Shown: positions 1 through 14,387 of the stretch, piece after piece
Layout of the letters: each line of letters begins with the position of its first letter
Numbering within the stretch: position 1 is the stretch's first letter
Assembly: GCA_032622095.1 (NCBI GenBank)
Contig: CP136064.1
Span: forward strand, 146,149,797 to 146,213,796
DNA length: 64,000 bases
Source: Siphonodentalium dalli
Taxonomy: Eukaryota > Mollusca > Scaphopoda > Gadilida > Siphonodentaliidae
Direction of reading: 5' to 3'
Made by a program: the position numbers and the translations under genes
Notes under the pieces: generated by a model
The model's input: only the letters and a program-made list of their open reading frames with translations
Databases searched by the model: none
Told to the model about the DNA's origin: nothing

Positions 1-3000
1 TTGAGCGGACCTTTGTCAAAATTTCGTGGTTTGGTCTTCTGTCTATGTTTAAGGCGCTCACATAGACCAAATCCAGCTGTTGCGCTTCGTCTAGGAGAAG
101 ATCTGGGCACAAGCACTTTCTACACATGGACTTTATTAGTACATTTTTTGATGTTTTATAACTTGGCCATTTCTCAACCGATTTACAAAATTCTTTCACG
201 ATTAGCATCAGAACGTCGTATAGATACACGACAGTAAAAATGGTTGGAATCGGTGACAAGAAAAAATTTGACAAATTTTGCACCCCTCCCCAGGTCAAAA
301 ATTGTTTTCGGACCTTGGTGAAAATTTCCCCGATTTGTACCCTTTCGTTAGTTAACACGATTACGAGAACCGAATTCAGCTGCTTTGCTTTTTATAGGAG
401 AAGATCTGGCCACAAACATTTTCCAAAAAAAATTTGTAAGGGGCATAACTCTGGAAAGCAAGTTGGGACATAAACTTAAATGCTTCGATTCCATGTAGCT
501 TGGCAAGGTACGTAAACCTACCAAATTTCAATGTTCCACCTTTTAAACTTTCTGAGATATAAGAGTTACAAAATATATTAAGAAGCATAATAATAATAGG
601 AAAAATAAAAAATTGAATAACAATATACTTCCATATTAAAATATGGAAGTATAATAAGGGAATCGCGCGGAATTGATTGGAATGTCGATAGTATGGTTTA
701 TTGACATTTCTGTGTTCAGTTGGAACGTTCTGTTGTGACCCCCACCCATGCCTCGAAATTTGACGACGCGGGTAGAAAATTCGCCATATATCGTCCAATT
801 TTCGAGATATCGAGCTAATTTTTGCGTCATTGTGTTCGTATTTGATGCCCCTTTAATATTTAGCAGGGTTCTGGTGAGGTATTGTGGCGATATTTTACTA
901 TGTAGGCCAATATGTATGTTGTTCAGTACATACTTTTCGAATATCTCTGGCCTCCATCAACATGTTACGGCAAGTGGGTAATCGTTTAGAAGTACTAAAA
1001 TTTCCCCACTGAATGACACCAAATACGTGACGATTGGTTGAAGGAATTTAAATTCATAGTGCATTTTCTGTAAACTTGAAGAAAAGGAAGGGGCCACAAT
1101 TTGTACATTTGTCAACCGATTCATAAAATTCACTCATAATGACACTCAGTACATCTTATATATACCTCACAACCATTTTGGTTCAAATCGGCGACAAAAA
1201 AAAATTGACAAATTTTGCCCCTCCCCTAGCCCGGAAAAATTTGAGCGGACCTTTGTCAAAATTTCGTGGTTTGGTCTTCTGTCTATGTTTAAGGCGCTCA
1301 CATAGACCAAATCCAGCTGTTGCGCTTCGTCTAGGAGAAGATCTGGGCACAAGCACTTTCTACACATGGACTTTATTAGTACATTTTTTGATGTTTTATA
1401 ACTTGGCCATTTCTCAACCGATTTACAAAATTCTTTCACGATTAGCATCAGAACGTCGTATAGATACACGACAGTAAAAATGGTTGGAATCGGTGACAAG
1501 AAAAAATTTGACAAATTTTGCACCCCTCCCCAGGTCAAAAATTGTTTTCGGACCTTGGTGAAAATTTCCCCGATTTGTACCCTTTCGTTAGTTAACACGA
1601 TTACGAGAACCGAATTCAGCTGCTTTGCTTTTTATAGGAGAAGATCTGGCCACAAACATTTTCCAAAAAAAATTTGTAAGGGGCATAACTCTGGAAAGCA
1701 AGTTGGGACATAAACCTAAATGCTTCGATTCCATGTAGCTTGGCAAGGTACGTAAACCTACCAAATTTCAATGTTCCACCTTTTAAACTTTCTGAGATAT
1801 AAGAGTTACAAAATATATTAAGAAGCATAATAATAATAGGAAAAATAAAAAATTGAATAACAATATACTTCCATATTAAAATATGGAAGTATAATAAGGG
1901 AATCGCGCGGAATTGATTGGAATGTCGATAGTATGGTTTATTGACATTTCTGTGTTCAGTTGGAACGTTCTGTTGTGACCCCCACCCATGCCTCGAAATT
2001 TGACGACGCGGGTAGAAAATTCGCCATATATCGTCCAATTTTCGAGATATCGAGCTAATTTTTGCGTCATTGTGTTCGTATTTGATGCCCCTTTAATATT
2101 TAGCAGGGTTCTGGTGAGGTATTGTGGCGATATTTTACTATGTAGGCCAATATGTATGTTGTTCAGTACATACTTTTCGAATATCTCTGGCCTCCATCAA
2201 CATGTTACGGCAAGTGGGTAATCGTTTAGAAGTACTAAAATTTCCCCACTGAATGACACCAAATACGTGACGATTGGTTGAAGGAATTTAAATTCATAGT
2301 GCATTTTCTGTAAACTTGAAGAAAAGGAAGGGGCCACAATTTGTACATTTGTCAACCGATTCATAAAATTCACTCATAATGACACTCAGTACATCTTATA
2401 TATACCTCACAACCATTTTGGTTCAAATCGGCGACAAAAAAAAATTGACAAATTTTGCCCCTCCCCTAGCCCGGAAAAATTTGAGCGGACCTTTGTCAAA
2501 ATTTCGTGGTTTGGTCTTCTGTCTATGTTTAAGGCGCTCACATAGACCAAATCCAGCTGTTGCGCTTCGTCTAGGAGAAGATCTGGGCACAAGCACTTTC
2601 TACACATGGACTTTATTAGTACATTTTTTGATGTTTTATAACTTGGCCATTTCTCAACCGATTTACAAAATTCTTTCACGATTAGCATCAGAACGTCGTA
2701 TAGATACACGACAGTAAAAATGGTTGGAATCGGTGACAAGAAAAAATTTGACAAATTTTGCACCCCTCCCCAGGTCAAAAATTGTTTTCGGACCTTGGTG
2801 AAAATTTCCCCGATTTGTACCCTTTCGTTAGTTAACACGATTACGAGAACCGAATTCAGCTGCTTTGCTTTTTATAGGAGAAGATCTGGCCACAAACATT
2901 TTCCAAAAAAAATTTGTAAGGGGCATAACTCTGGAAAGCAAGTTGGGACATAAACCTAAATGCTTCGATTCCATGTAGCTTGGCAAGGTACGTAAACCTA

Positions 3001-6000
3001 CCAAATTTCAATGTTCCACCTTTTAAACTTTCTGAGATATAAGAGTTACAAAATATATTAAGAAGCATAATAATAATAGGAAAAATAAAAAATTGAATAA
3101 CAATATACTTCCATATTAAAATATGGAAGTATAATAAGGGAATCGCGCGGAATTGATTGGAATGTCGATAGTATGGTTTATTGACATTTCTGTGTTCAGT
3201 TGGAACGTTCTGTTGTGACCCCCACCCATGCCTCGAAATTTGACGACGCGGGTAGAAAATTCGCCATATATCGTCCAATTTTCGAGATATCGAGCTAATT
3301 TTTGCGTCATTGTGTTCGTATTTGATGCCCCTTTAATATTTAGCAGGGTTCTGGTGAGGTATTGTGGCGATATTTTACTATGTAGGCCAATATGTATGTT
3401 GTTCAGTACATACTTTTCGAATATCTCTGGCCTCCATCAACATGTTACGGCAAGTGGGTAATCGTTTAGAAGTACTAAAATTTCCCCACTGAATGACACC
3501 AAATACGTGACGATTGGTTGAAGGAATTTAAATTCATAGTGCATTTTCTGTAAACTTGAAGAAAAGGAAGGGGCCACAATTTCTACATTTGTCAACCGAT
3601 TCATAAAATTCACTCATAATGACACTCAGTACATCTTATATATACCTCACAACCATTTTGGTTCAAATCGGCGACAAAAAAAAATTGACAAATTTTGCCC
3701 CTCCCCTAGCCCGGAAAAATTTGAGCGGACCTTTGTCAAAATTTCGTGGTTTGGTCTTCTGTCTATGTTTAAGGCGCTCACATAGACCAAATCCAGCTGT
3801 TGCGCTTCGTCTAGGAGAAGATCTGGGCACAAGCACTTTCTACACATGGACTTTATTAGTACATTTTTTGATGTTTTATAACTTGGCCATTTCTCAACCG
3901 ATTTACAAAATTCTTTCACGATTAGCATCAGAACGTCGTATAGATACACGACAGTAAAAATGGTTGGAATCGGTGACAAGAAAAAATTTGACAAATTTTG
4001 CACCCCTCCCCAGGTCAAAAATTGTTTTCGGACCTTGGTGAAAATTTCCCCGATTTGTACCCTTTTGTTAGTTAACACGATTACGAGAACCGAATTCAGC
4101 TGCTTTGCTTTTTATAGGAGAAGATCTGGCCACAAACATTTTCCAAAAAAAATTTGTAAGGGGCATAACTCTGGAAAGCAAGTTGGGACATAAACCTAAA
4201 TGCTTCGATTCCATGTAGCTTGGCAAGGTACGTAAACCTACCAAATTTCAATGTTCCACCTTTTAAACTTTCTGAGATATAAGAGTTACAAAATATATTA
4301 AGAAGCATAATAATAATAGGAAAAATAAAAAATTGAATAACAATATACTTCCATATTAAAATATGGAAGTATAATAAGGGAATCGCGCGGAATTGATTGG
4401 AATGTCGATAGTATGGTTTATTGACATTTCTGTGTTCAGTTGGAACGTTCTGTTGTGACCCCCACCCATGCCTCGAAATTTGACGACGCGGGTAGAAAAT
4501 TCGCCATATATCGTCCAATTTTCGAGATATCGAGCTAATTTTTGCGTCATTGTGTTCGTATTTGATGCCCCTTTAATATTTAGCAGGGTTCTGGTGAGGT
4601 ATTGTGGCGATATTTTACTATGTAGGCCAATATGTATGTTGTTCAGTACATACTTTTCGAATATCTCTGGCCTCCATCAACATGTTACGGCAAGTGGGTA
4701 ATCGTTTAGAAGTACTAAAATTTCCCCACTGAATGACACCAAATACGTGACGATTGGTTGAAGGAATTTAAATTCATAGTGCATTTTCTGTAAACTTGAA
4801 GAAAAGGAAGGGGCCACAATTTCTACATTTGTCAACCGATTCATAAAATTCACTCATAATGACACTCAGTACATCTTATATATACCTCACAACCATTTTG
4901 GTTCAAATCGGCGACAAAAAAAAATTGACAAATTTTGCCCCTCCCCTAGCCCGGAAAAATTTGAGCGGACCTTTGTCAAAATTTCGTGGTTTGGTCTTCT
5001 GTCTATGTTTAAGGCGCTCACATAGACCAAATCCAGCTGTTGCGCTTCGTCTAGGAGAAGATCTGGGCACAAGCACTTTCTACACATGGACTTTATTAGT
5101 ACATTTTTTGATGTTTTATAACTTGGCCATTTCTCAACCGATTTACAAAATTCTTTCACGATTAGCATCAGAACGTCGTATAGATACACGACAGTAAAAA
5201 TGGTTGGAATCGGTGACAAGAAAAAATTTGACAAATTTTGCACCCCTCCCCAGGTCAAAAATTGTTTTCGGACCTTGGTGAAAATTTCCCCGATTTGTAC
5301 CCTTTCGTTAGTTAACACGATTACGAGAACCGAATTCAGCTGCTTTGCTTTTTATAGGAGAAGATCTGGCCACAAACATTTTCCAAAAAAAATTTGTAAG
5401 GGGCATAACTCTGGAAAGCAAGTTGGGACATAAACCTAAATGCTTCGATTCCATGTAGCTTGGCAAGGTACGTAAACCTACCAAATTTCAATGTTCCACC
5501 TTTTAAACTTTCTGAGATATAAGAGTTACAAAATATATTAAGAAGCATAATAATAATAGGAAAAATAAAAAATTGAATAACAATATACTTCCATATTAAA
5601 ATATGGAAGTATAATAAGGGAATCGCGCGGAATTGATTGGAATGTCGATAGTATGGTTTATTGACATTTCTGTGTTCAGTTGGAACGTTCTGTTGTGACC
5701 CCCACCCATGCCTCGAAATTTGACGACGCGGGTAGAAAATTCGCCATATATCGTCCAATTTTCGAGATATCGAGCTAATTTTTGCGTCATTGTGTTCGTA
5801 TTTGATGCCCCTTTAATATTTAGCAGGGTTCTGGTGAGGTATTGTGGCGATATTTTACTATGTAGGCCAATATGTATGTTGTTCAGTACATACTTTTCGA
5901 ATATCTCTGGCCTCCATCAACATGTTACGGCAAGTGGGTAATCGTTTAGAAGTACTAAAATTTCCCCACTGAATGACACCAAATACGTGACGATTGGTTG

Positions 6001-9000
6001 AAGGAATTTAAATTCATAGTGCATTTTCTGTAAACTTGAAGAAAAGGAAGGGGCCACAATTTGTACATTTGTCAACCGATTCATAAAATTCACTCATAAT
6101 GACACTCAGTACATCTTATATATACCTCACAACCATTTTGGTTCAAATCGGCGACAAAAAAAAATTGACAAATTTTGCCCCTCCCCTAGCCCGGAAAAAT
6201 TTGAGCGGACCTTTGTCAAAATTTCGTGGTTTGGTCTTCTGTCTATGTTTAAGGCGCTCACATAGACCAAATCCAGCTGTTGCGCTTCGTCTAGGAGAAG
6301 ATCTGGGCACAAGCACTTTCTACACATGGACTTTATTAGTACATTTTTTGATGTTTTATAACTTGGCCATTTCTCAACCGATTTACAAAATTCTTTCACG
6401 ATTAGCATCAGAACGTCGTATAGATACACGACAGTAAAAATGGTTGGAATCGGTGACAAGAAAAAATTTGACAAATTTTGCACCCCTCCCCAGGTCAAAA
6501 ATTGTTTTCGGACCTTGGTGAAAATTTCCCCGATTTGTACCCTTTCGTTAGTTAACACGATTACGAGAACCGAATTCAGCTGCTTTGCTTTTTATAGGAG
6601 AAGATCTGGCCACAAACATTTTCCAAAAAAAATTTGTAAGGGGCATAACTCTGGAAAGCAAGTTGGGACATAAACCTAAATGCTTCGATTCCATGTAGCT
6701 TGGCAAGGTACGTAAACCTACCAAATTTCAATGTTCCACCTTTTAAACTTTCTGAGATATAAGAGTTACAAAATATATTAAGAAGCATAATAATAATAGG
6801 AAAAATAAAAAATTGAATAACAATATACTTCCATATTAAAATATGGAAGTATAATAAGGGAATCGCGCGGAATTGATTGGAATGTCGATAGTATGGTTTA
6901 TTGACATTTCTGTGTTCAGTTGGAACGTTCTGTTGTGACCCCCACCCATGCCTCGAAATTTGACGACGCGGGTAGAAAATTCGCCATATATCGTCCAATT
7001 TTCGAGATATCGAGCTAATTTTTGCGTCATTGTGTTCGTATTTGATGCCCCTTTAATATTTAGCAGGGTTCTGGTGAGGTATTGTGGCGATATTTTACTA
7101 TGTAGGCCAATATGTATGTTGTTCAGTACATACTTTTCGAATATCTCTGGCCTCCATCAACATGTTACGGCAAGTGGGTAATCGTTTAGAAGTACTAAAA
7201 TTTCCCCACTGAATGACACCAAATACGTGACGATTGGTTGAAGGAATTTAAATTCATAGTGCATTTTCTGTAAACTTGAAGAAAAGGAAGGGGCCACAAT
7301 TTCTACATTTGTCAACCGATTCATAAAATTCACTCATAATGACACTCAGTACATCTTATATATACCTCACAACCATTTTGGTTCAAATCGGCGACAAAAA
7401 AAAATTGACAAATTTTGCCCCTCCCCTAGCCCGGAAAAATTTGAGCGAACCTTTGTCAAAATTTCGTGGTTTGGTCTTCTGTTTATGTTTAAGGCGCTCA
7501 CATAGACCAAATCCAGCTGTTGCGCTTCGTCTAGGAGAAGATCTGGGCACAAGCACTTTCTACACATGGACTTTATTAGTACATTTTTTGATGTTTTATA
7601 ACTTGGCCATTTCTCAACCGATTTACAAAATTCTTTCACGATTAGCATCAGAACGTCGTATAGATACACGACAGTAAAAATGGTTGGAATCGGTGACAAG
7701 AAAAAATTTGACAAATTTTGCACCCCTCCCCAGGTCAAAAATTGTTCTCGGACCTTGGTGAAAATTTCCCCGATTTGTACCCTTTCGTTAGTTAACACGA
7801 TTACGAGAACCGAATTCAGCTGCTTTGCTTTTTATAGGAGAAGATCTGGCCACAAACATTTTCCAAAAAAAATTTGTAAGGGGCATAACTCTGGAAAGCA
7901 AGTTGGGACATAAACCTAAATGCTTCGATTCCATGTAGCTTGGCAAGGTACGTAAACCTACCAAATTTCAATGTTCCACCTTTTAAACTTTCAGAGATAT
8001 AAGAGTTACAAAATATATTAAGAAGCATAATAATAATAGGAAAAATAAAAAATTGAATAACAATATACTTCCATATTAAAATATGGAAGTATAATAAGGG
8101 AATCGCGCGGAATTGATTGGAATGTCGATAGTATGGTTTATTGACATTTCTGTGTTCAGTTGGAACGTTCTGTTGTGACCCCCACCCATGCCTCGAAATT
8201 TGACGACGCGGGTAGAAAATTCGCCATATATCGTCCAATTTTCGAGATATCGAGCTAATTTTTGCGTCATTGTGTTCGTATTTGATGCCCCTTTAATATT
8301 TAGCAGGGTTCTGGTGAGGTATTGTGGCGATATTTTACTATGTAGGCCAATATGTATGTTGTTCAGTACATACTTTTCGAATATCTCTGGCCTCCATCAA
8401 CATGTTACGGCAAGTGGGTAATCGTTTAGAAGTACTAAAATTTCCCCACTGAATGACACCAAATACGTGACGATTGGTTGAAGGAATTTAAATTCATAGT
8501 GCATTTTCTGTAAACTTGAAGAAAAGGAAGGGGCCACAATTTCTACATTTGTCAACCGATTCATAAAATTCACTCATAATGACACTCAGTACATCTTATA
8601 TATACATCACAACCATTTTGGTTCAAATCGGCGACAAAAAAAAATTGACAAATTTTGCCCCTCCCCTAGCCCGGAAAAATTTGAGCGGACCTTTGTCAAA
8701 ATTTCGTGGTTTGGTCTTCTGTCTATGTTTAAGGCGCTCACATAGACCAAATCCAGCTGTTGCGCTTCGTCTAGGAGAAGATCTGGGCACAAGCACTTTC
8801 TACACATGGACTTTATTAGTACATTTTTTGATGTTTTATAACTTGGCCATTTCTCAACCGATTTACAAAATTCTTTCACGATTAGCATCAGAACGTCGTA
8901 TAGATACACGACAGTAAAAATGGTTGGAATCGGTGACAAGAAAAAATTTGACAAATTTTGCACCCCTCCCCAGGTCAAAAATTGTTTTCGGACCTTGGTG

Positions 9001-12000
9001 AAAATTTCCCCGATTTGTACCCTTTCGTTAGTTAACACGATTACGAGAACCGAATTCAGCTGCTTTGCTTTTTATAGGAGAAGATCTGGCCACAAACATT
9101 TTCCAAAAAAAATTTGTAAGGGGCATAACTCTGGAAAGCAAGTTGGGACATAAACCTAAATGCTTCGATTCCATGTAGCTTGGCAAGGTACGTAAACCTA
9201 CCAAATTTCAATGTTCCACCTTTTAAACTTTCTGAGATATAAGAGTTACAAAATATATTAAGAAGCATAATAATAATAGGAAAAATAAAAAATTGAATAA
9301 CAATATACTTCCATATTAAAATATGGAAGTATAATAAGGGAATCGCGCGGAATTGATTGGAATGTCGATAGTATGGTTTATTGACATTTCTGTGTTCAGT
9401 TGGAACGTTCTGTTGTGACCCCCACCCATGCCTCGAAATTTGACGACGCGGGTAGAAAATTCGCCATATATCGTCCAATTTTCGAGATATCGAGCTAATT
9501 TTTGCGTCATTGTGTTCGTATTTGATGCCCCTTTAATATTTAGCAGGGTTCTGGTGAGGTATTGTGGCGATATTTTACTATGTAGGCCAATATGTATGTT
9601 GTTCAGTACATACTTTTCGAATATCTCTGGCCTCCATCAACATGTTACGGCAAGTGGGTAATCGTTTAGAAGTACTAAAATTTCCCCACTGAATGACACC
9701 AAATACGTGACGATTGGTTGAAGGAATTTAAATTCATAGTGCATTTTCTGTAAACTTGAAGAAAAGGAAGGGGCCACAATTTGTACATTTGTCAACCGAT
9801 TCATAAAATTCACTCATAATGACACTCAGTACATCTTATATATACCTCACAACCATTTTGGTTCAAATCGGCGACAAAAAAAAATTGACAAATTTTGCCC
9901 CTCCCCTAGCCCGGAAAAATTTGAGCGGACCTTTGTCAAAATTTCGTGGTTTGGTCTTCTGTCTATGTTTAAGGCGCTCACATAGACCAAATCCAGCTGT
10001 TGCGCTTCGTCTAGGAGAAGATCTGGGCACAAGCACTTTCTACACATGGACTTTATTAGTACATTTTTTGATGTTTTATAACTTGGCCATTTCTCAACCG
10101 ATTTACAAAATTCTTTCACGATTAGCATCAGAACGTCGTATAGATACACGACAGTAAAAATGGTTGGAATCGGTGACAAGAAAAAATTTGACAAATTTTG
10201 CACCCCTCCCCAGGTCAAAAATTGTTTTCGGACCTTGGTGAAAATTTCCCCGATTTGTACCCTTTCGTTAGTTAACACGATTACGAGAACCGAATTCAGC
10301 TGCTTTGCTTTTTATAGGAGAAGATCTGGCCACAAACATTTTCCAAAAAAAATTTGTAAGGGGCATAACTCTGGAAAGCAAGTTGGGACATAAACCTAAA
10401 TGCTTCGATTCCATGTAGCTTGGCAAGGTACGTAAACCTACCAAATTTCAATGTTCCACCTTTTAAACTTTCTGAGATATAAGAGTTACAAAATATATTA
10501 AGAAGCATAATAATAATAGGAAAAATAAAAAATTGAATAACAATATACTTCCATATTAAAATATGGAAGTATAATAAGGGAATCGCGCGGAATTGATTGG
10601 AATGTCGATAGTATGGTTTATTGACATTTCTGTGTTCAGTTGGAACGTTCTGTTGTGACCCCCACCCATGCCTCGAAATTTGACGACGCGGGTAGAAAAT
10701 TCGCCATATATCGTCCAATTTTCGAGATATCGAGCTAATTTTTGCGTCATTGTGTTCGTATTTGATGCCCCTTTAATATTTAGCAGGGTTCTGGTGAGGT
10801 ATTGTGGCGATATTTTACTATGTAGGCCAATATGTATGTTGTTCAGTACATACTTTTCGAATATCTCTGGCCTCCATCAACATGTTACGGCAAGTGGGTA
10901 ATCGTTTAGAAGTACTAAAATTTCCCCACTGAATGACACCAAATACGTGACGATTGGTTGAAGGAATTTAAATTCATAGTGCATTTTCTGTAAACTTGAA
11001 GAAAAGGAAGGGGCCACAATTTCTACATTTGTCAACCGATTCATAAAATTCACTCATAATGACACTCAGTACATCTTATATATACCTCACAACCATTTTG
11101 GTTCAAATCGGCGACAAAAAAAAATTGACAAATTTTGCCCCTCCCCTAGCCCGGAAAAATTTGAGCGGACCTTTGTCAAAATTTCGTGGTTTGGTCTTCT
11201 GTCTATGTTTAAGGCGCTCACATAGACCAAATCCAGCTGTTGCGCTTCGTCTAGGAGAAGATCTGGGCACAAGCACTTTCTACACATGGACTTTATTAGT
11301 ACATTTTTTGATGTTTTATAACTTGGCCATTTCTCAACCGATTTACAAAATTCTTTCACGATTAGCATCAGAACGTCGTATAGATACACGACAGTAAAAA
11401 TGGTTGGAATCGGTGACAAGAAAAAATTTGACAAATTTTGCACCCCTCCCCAGGTCAAAAATTGTTTTCGGACCTTGGTGAAAATTTCCCCGATTTGTAC
11501 CCTTTCGTTAGTTAACACGATTACGAGAACCGAATTCAGCTGCTTTGCTTTTTATAGGAGAAGATCTGGCCACAAACATTTTCCAAAAAAAATTTGTAAG
11601 GGGCATAACTCTGGAAAGCAAGTTGGGACATAAACCTAAATGCTTCGATTCCATGTAGCTTGGCAAGGTACGTAAACCTACCAAATTTCAATGTTCCACC
11701 TTTTAAACTTTCTGAGATATAAGAGTTACAAAATATATTAAGAAGCATAATAATAATAGGAAAAATAAAAAATTGAATAACAATATACTTCCATATTAAA
11801 ATATGGAAGTATAATAAGGGAATCGCGCGGAATTGATTGGAATGTCGATAGTATGGTTTATTGACATTTCTGTGTTCAGTTGGAACGTTCTGTTGTGACC
11901 CCCACCCATGCCTCGAAATTTGACGACGCGGGTAGAAAATTCGCCATATATCGTCCAATTTTCGAGATATCGAGCTAATTTTTGCGTCATTGTGTTCGTA

Positions 12001-13057
12001 TTTGATGCCCCTTTAATATTTAGCAGGGTTCTGGTGAGGTATTGTGGCGATATTTTACTATGTAGGCCAATATGTATGTTGTTCAGTACATACTTTTCGA
12101 ATATCTCTGGCCTCCATCAACATGTTACGGCAAGTGGGTAATCGTTTAGAAGTACTAAAATTTCCCCACTGAATGACACCAAATACGTGACGATTGGTTG
12201 AAGGAATTTAAATTCATAGTGCATTTTCTGTAAACTTGAAGAAAAGGAAGGGGCCACAATTTCTACATTTGTCAACCGATTCATAAAATTCACTCATAAT
12301 GACACTCAGTACATCTTATATATACCTCACAACCATTTTGGTTCAAATCGGCGACAAAAAAAAATTGACAAATTTTGCCCCTCCCCTAGCCCGGAAAAAT
12401 TTGAGCGGACCTTTGTCAAAATTTCGTGGTTTGGTCTTCTGTCTATGTTTAAGGCGCTCACATAGACCAAATCCAGCTGTTGCGCTTCGTCTAGGAGAAG
12501 ATCTGGGCACAAGCACTTTCTACACATGGACTTTATTAGTACATTTTTTGATGTTTTATAACTTGGCCATTTCTCAACCGATTTACAAAATTCTTTCACG
12601 ATTAGCATCAGAACGTCGTATAGATACATGACAGTAAAAATGGTTGGAATCGGTGACAAGAAAAAATTTGACAAATTTTGCACCCCTCCCCAGGTCAAAA
12701 ATTGTTTTCGGACCTTGGTGAAAATTTCCCCGATTTGTACCCTTTCGTTAGTTAACACGATTACGAGAACCGAATTCAGCTGCTTTGCTTTTTATAGGAG
12801 AAGATCTGGCCACAAACATTTTCCAAAAAAAATTTGTAAGGGGCATAACTCTGGAAAGCAAGTTGGGACATAAACCTAAATGCTTCGATTCCATGTAGCT
12901 TGGCAAGGTACGTAAACCTACCAAATTTCAATGTTCCACCTTTTAAACTTTCTGAGATATAAGAGTTACAAAATATATTAAGAAGCATAATAATAATAGG
13001 AAAAATAAAAAATTGAATAACAATATACTTCCATATTAAAATATGGAAGTATAATAA
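1..13057. repeat. Satellite array, 1240-bp unit, about 10.5 copies
   Basis: The same sequence recurs every 1240 bp (for example the start at 1 recurs at 1241, 2481, 3721 and on to 12401). Copies are nearly identical, with only scattered single-base differences, several of them (near 7447, 7483, 7747 and 7993) in the copy starting at 7441. Each unit contains an older internal duplication: the segment around 93-300 resembles the segment around 396-600 with an offset of about 303 bp, and 1114-1260 resembles 1416-1560. A 14-bp hairpin lies at unit position 624-653. Open frames up to 143 codons repeat in every unit but have no recognisable domain. The left edge is outside the window. Near-identity implies recent amplification or ongoing homogenisation. 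Confidence 0.97.
13024..13053. repeat. Hairpin at the right end of the satellite
   Basis: A perfect 14-bp inverted repeat with a 2-nt loop, present once per 1240-bp unit (first at 624-653). In the last unit, identity with the satellite ends at about 13057, only four bases beyond the stem. The array boundary therefore coincides with the hairpin, which may mark a breakpoint. Confidence 0.85.
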
Positions 13058-13300
13058 TAATAATTTAATGTGGATGGAGAATTAAATTATATTACAGTTT
13101 TCCCTCTGGAATTCATGTATATTATCATTGTGACCGTTCCACACACGTGCCATTTAAATCACAATGCTACATCGAAACAAGAATATAACATAATTGAACA
13201 AGTTTGATTAGTTGCATGGACGATCATTAATGGGTACACGTTGACAATATTTGGTGGGTATCATTTTGCCTCGGTTTGGTCTGGGTATCATTTTGCCTTG
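13058..13300. other. Unique AT-rich spacer
   Basis: Sequence between the satellite and the next array. I see no gene or repeat in it apart from two short TATCATTTTGCC-type repeats near 13260 and 13287. Confidence 0.5.
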
Positions 13301-14365
13301 GCTTGGCGGTTCGGTGGGCGGTCATACAAAATAATAATTTTACATGTTTTTACATGAAAAATAGCTGGGACATGTTTTAGAAACGAGAAATCTCAGGAAA
13401 TTCAGCTTCATATTTTGATTTAAAATTCGAGCTTGGCGGTTCGGTGGTCGGTCATCAAATGTCAAAACTTCTTAATATAAAATATTCAAAACCGCCAAGC
13501 TCGAGTATATTTGTGACGAATGATAATCATTTTACATGTTTTTACATAAAAACTAGTTGGAACGTGTTTTAGAAACGAGAAATCGGCCGAAATTCAGCTT
13601 AATATTTTGATTTTTTATTCGAGCTTGGCGGTTCGGTGGTCGGTCATCTAAAAGTAAAAAATTCTTCGTATATAATGTTCAAAACCGCCAAGCCCGATTA
13701 TATTTGTGAAGAATGATAATCATTTTACACGTTTTTACATAAAAACTAGATGGAACGTGTTTTAGAAACGAGAAATCGGCGAAAATTCAGCTTAATATTT
13801 TGATTTTTTATTCGAGCTTGGCGGTTCGGTGGTCGGTCATCTAAAAGTCAAATATTCTTTGTATATAATGTTCAAAACCGCCAAGCCCGATTATATTTGT
13901 GAAGAATGATAATCATTTTACACGTTTTTACATAAAAACTAGATGGAACGTGTTTTAGAAACGAGAAATCGGCGAAAATTCAGCTTAATATTTTGATTTT
14001 TTATTCGAGCTTGGCGGTTCGGTGGGCGGTCATATAAAAGTCGAAAATTCTAAGTACTCAATGTTAAAAACCGCCAAGCTCGAGTATATATGTGAATAAC
14101 GATAATCATTTTACATGTTTTTACATGAAAAATAGCTGGGACATGTTTTAGAAACGAGAAATCTCAGGAAATTCAGCTTCATATTTTGATTTAAAATTCG
14201 AGCTTGGCGGTTCGGTGGTCGGTCATCAAATGTCAAAACTTCTTAAAATAAAATATTCAAAACCGCCAAGTTCGAGTATATTTGTGAAGAATGATAATCA
14301 TTTTACACGTTTTTACATAAAAACTAGATGGAACGTGTTTTAGAAACGAGAAATCGGCGAAAATT
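13301..14365. repeat. Tandem array, 193-bp unit with complementary arms
   Basis: GCTTGGCGGTT begins at 13301, 13431, 13623, 13816, 14009 and 14202, giving spacings of 130, 192, 193, 193 and 193 bp; the first unit has lost about 63 bp. Each full unit also carries the reverse complement AACCGCCAAGC about 50 bp downstream, so every unit can fold into a stem. Two sequence types occur, and the type in 13340-13530 reappears at about 14115-14300, four units later. Confidence 0.92.
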
Positions 14366-14387
14366 CGGGACATGACAATCTGCGGAA

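Noticed and set aside
1167-2070. Open frames of 112, 140 and 143 codons repeated in every satellite unit
   Set aside because: Their recurrence is a consequence of near-identical repeat units. Frames overlap on both strands, the composition is not protein-like and no motif is seen.
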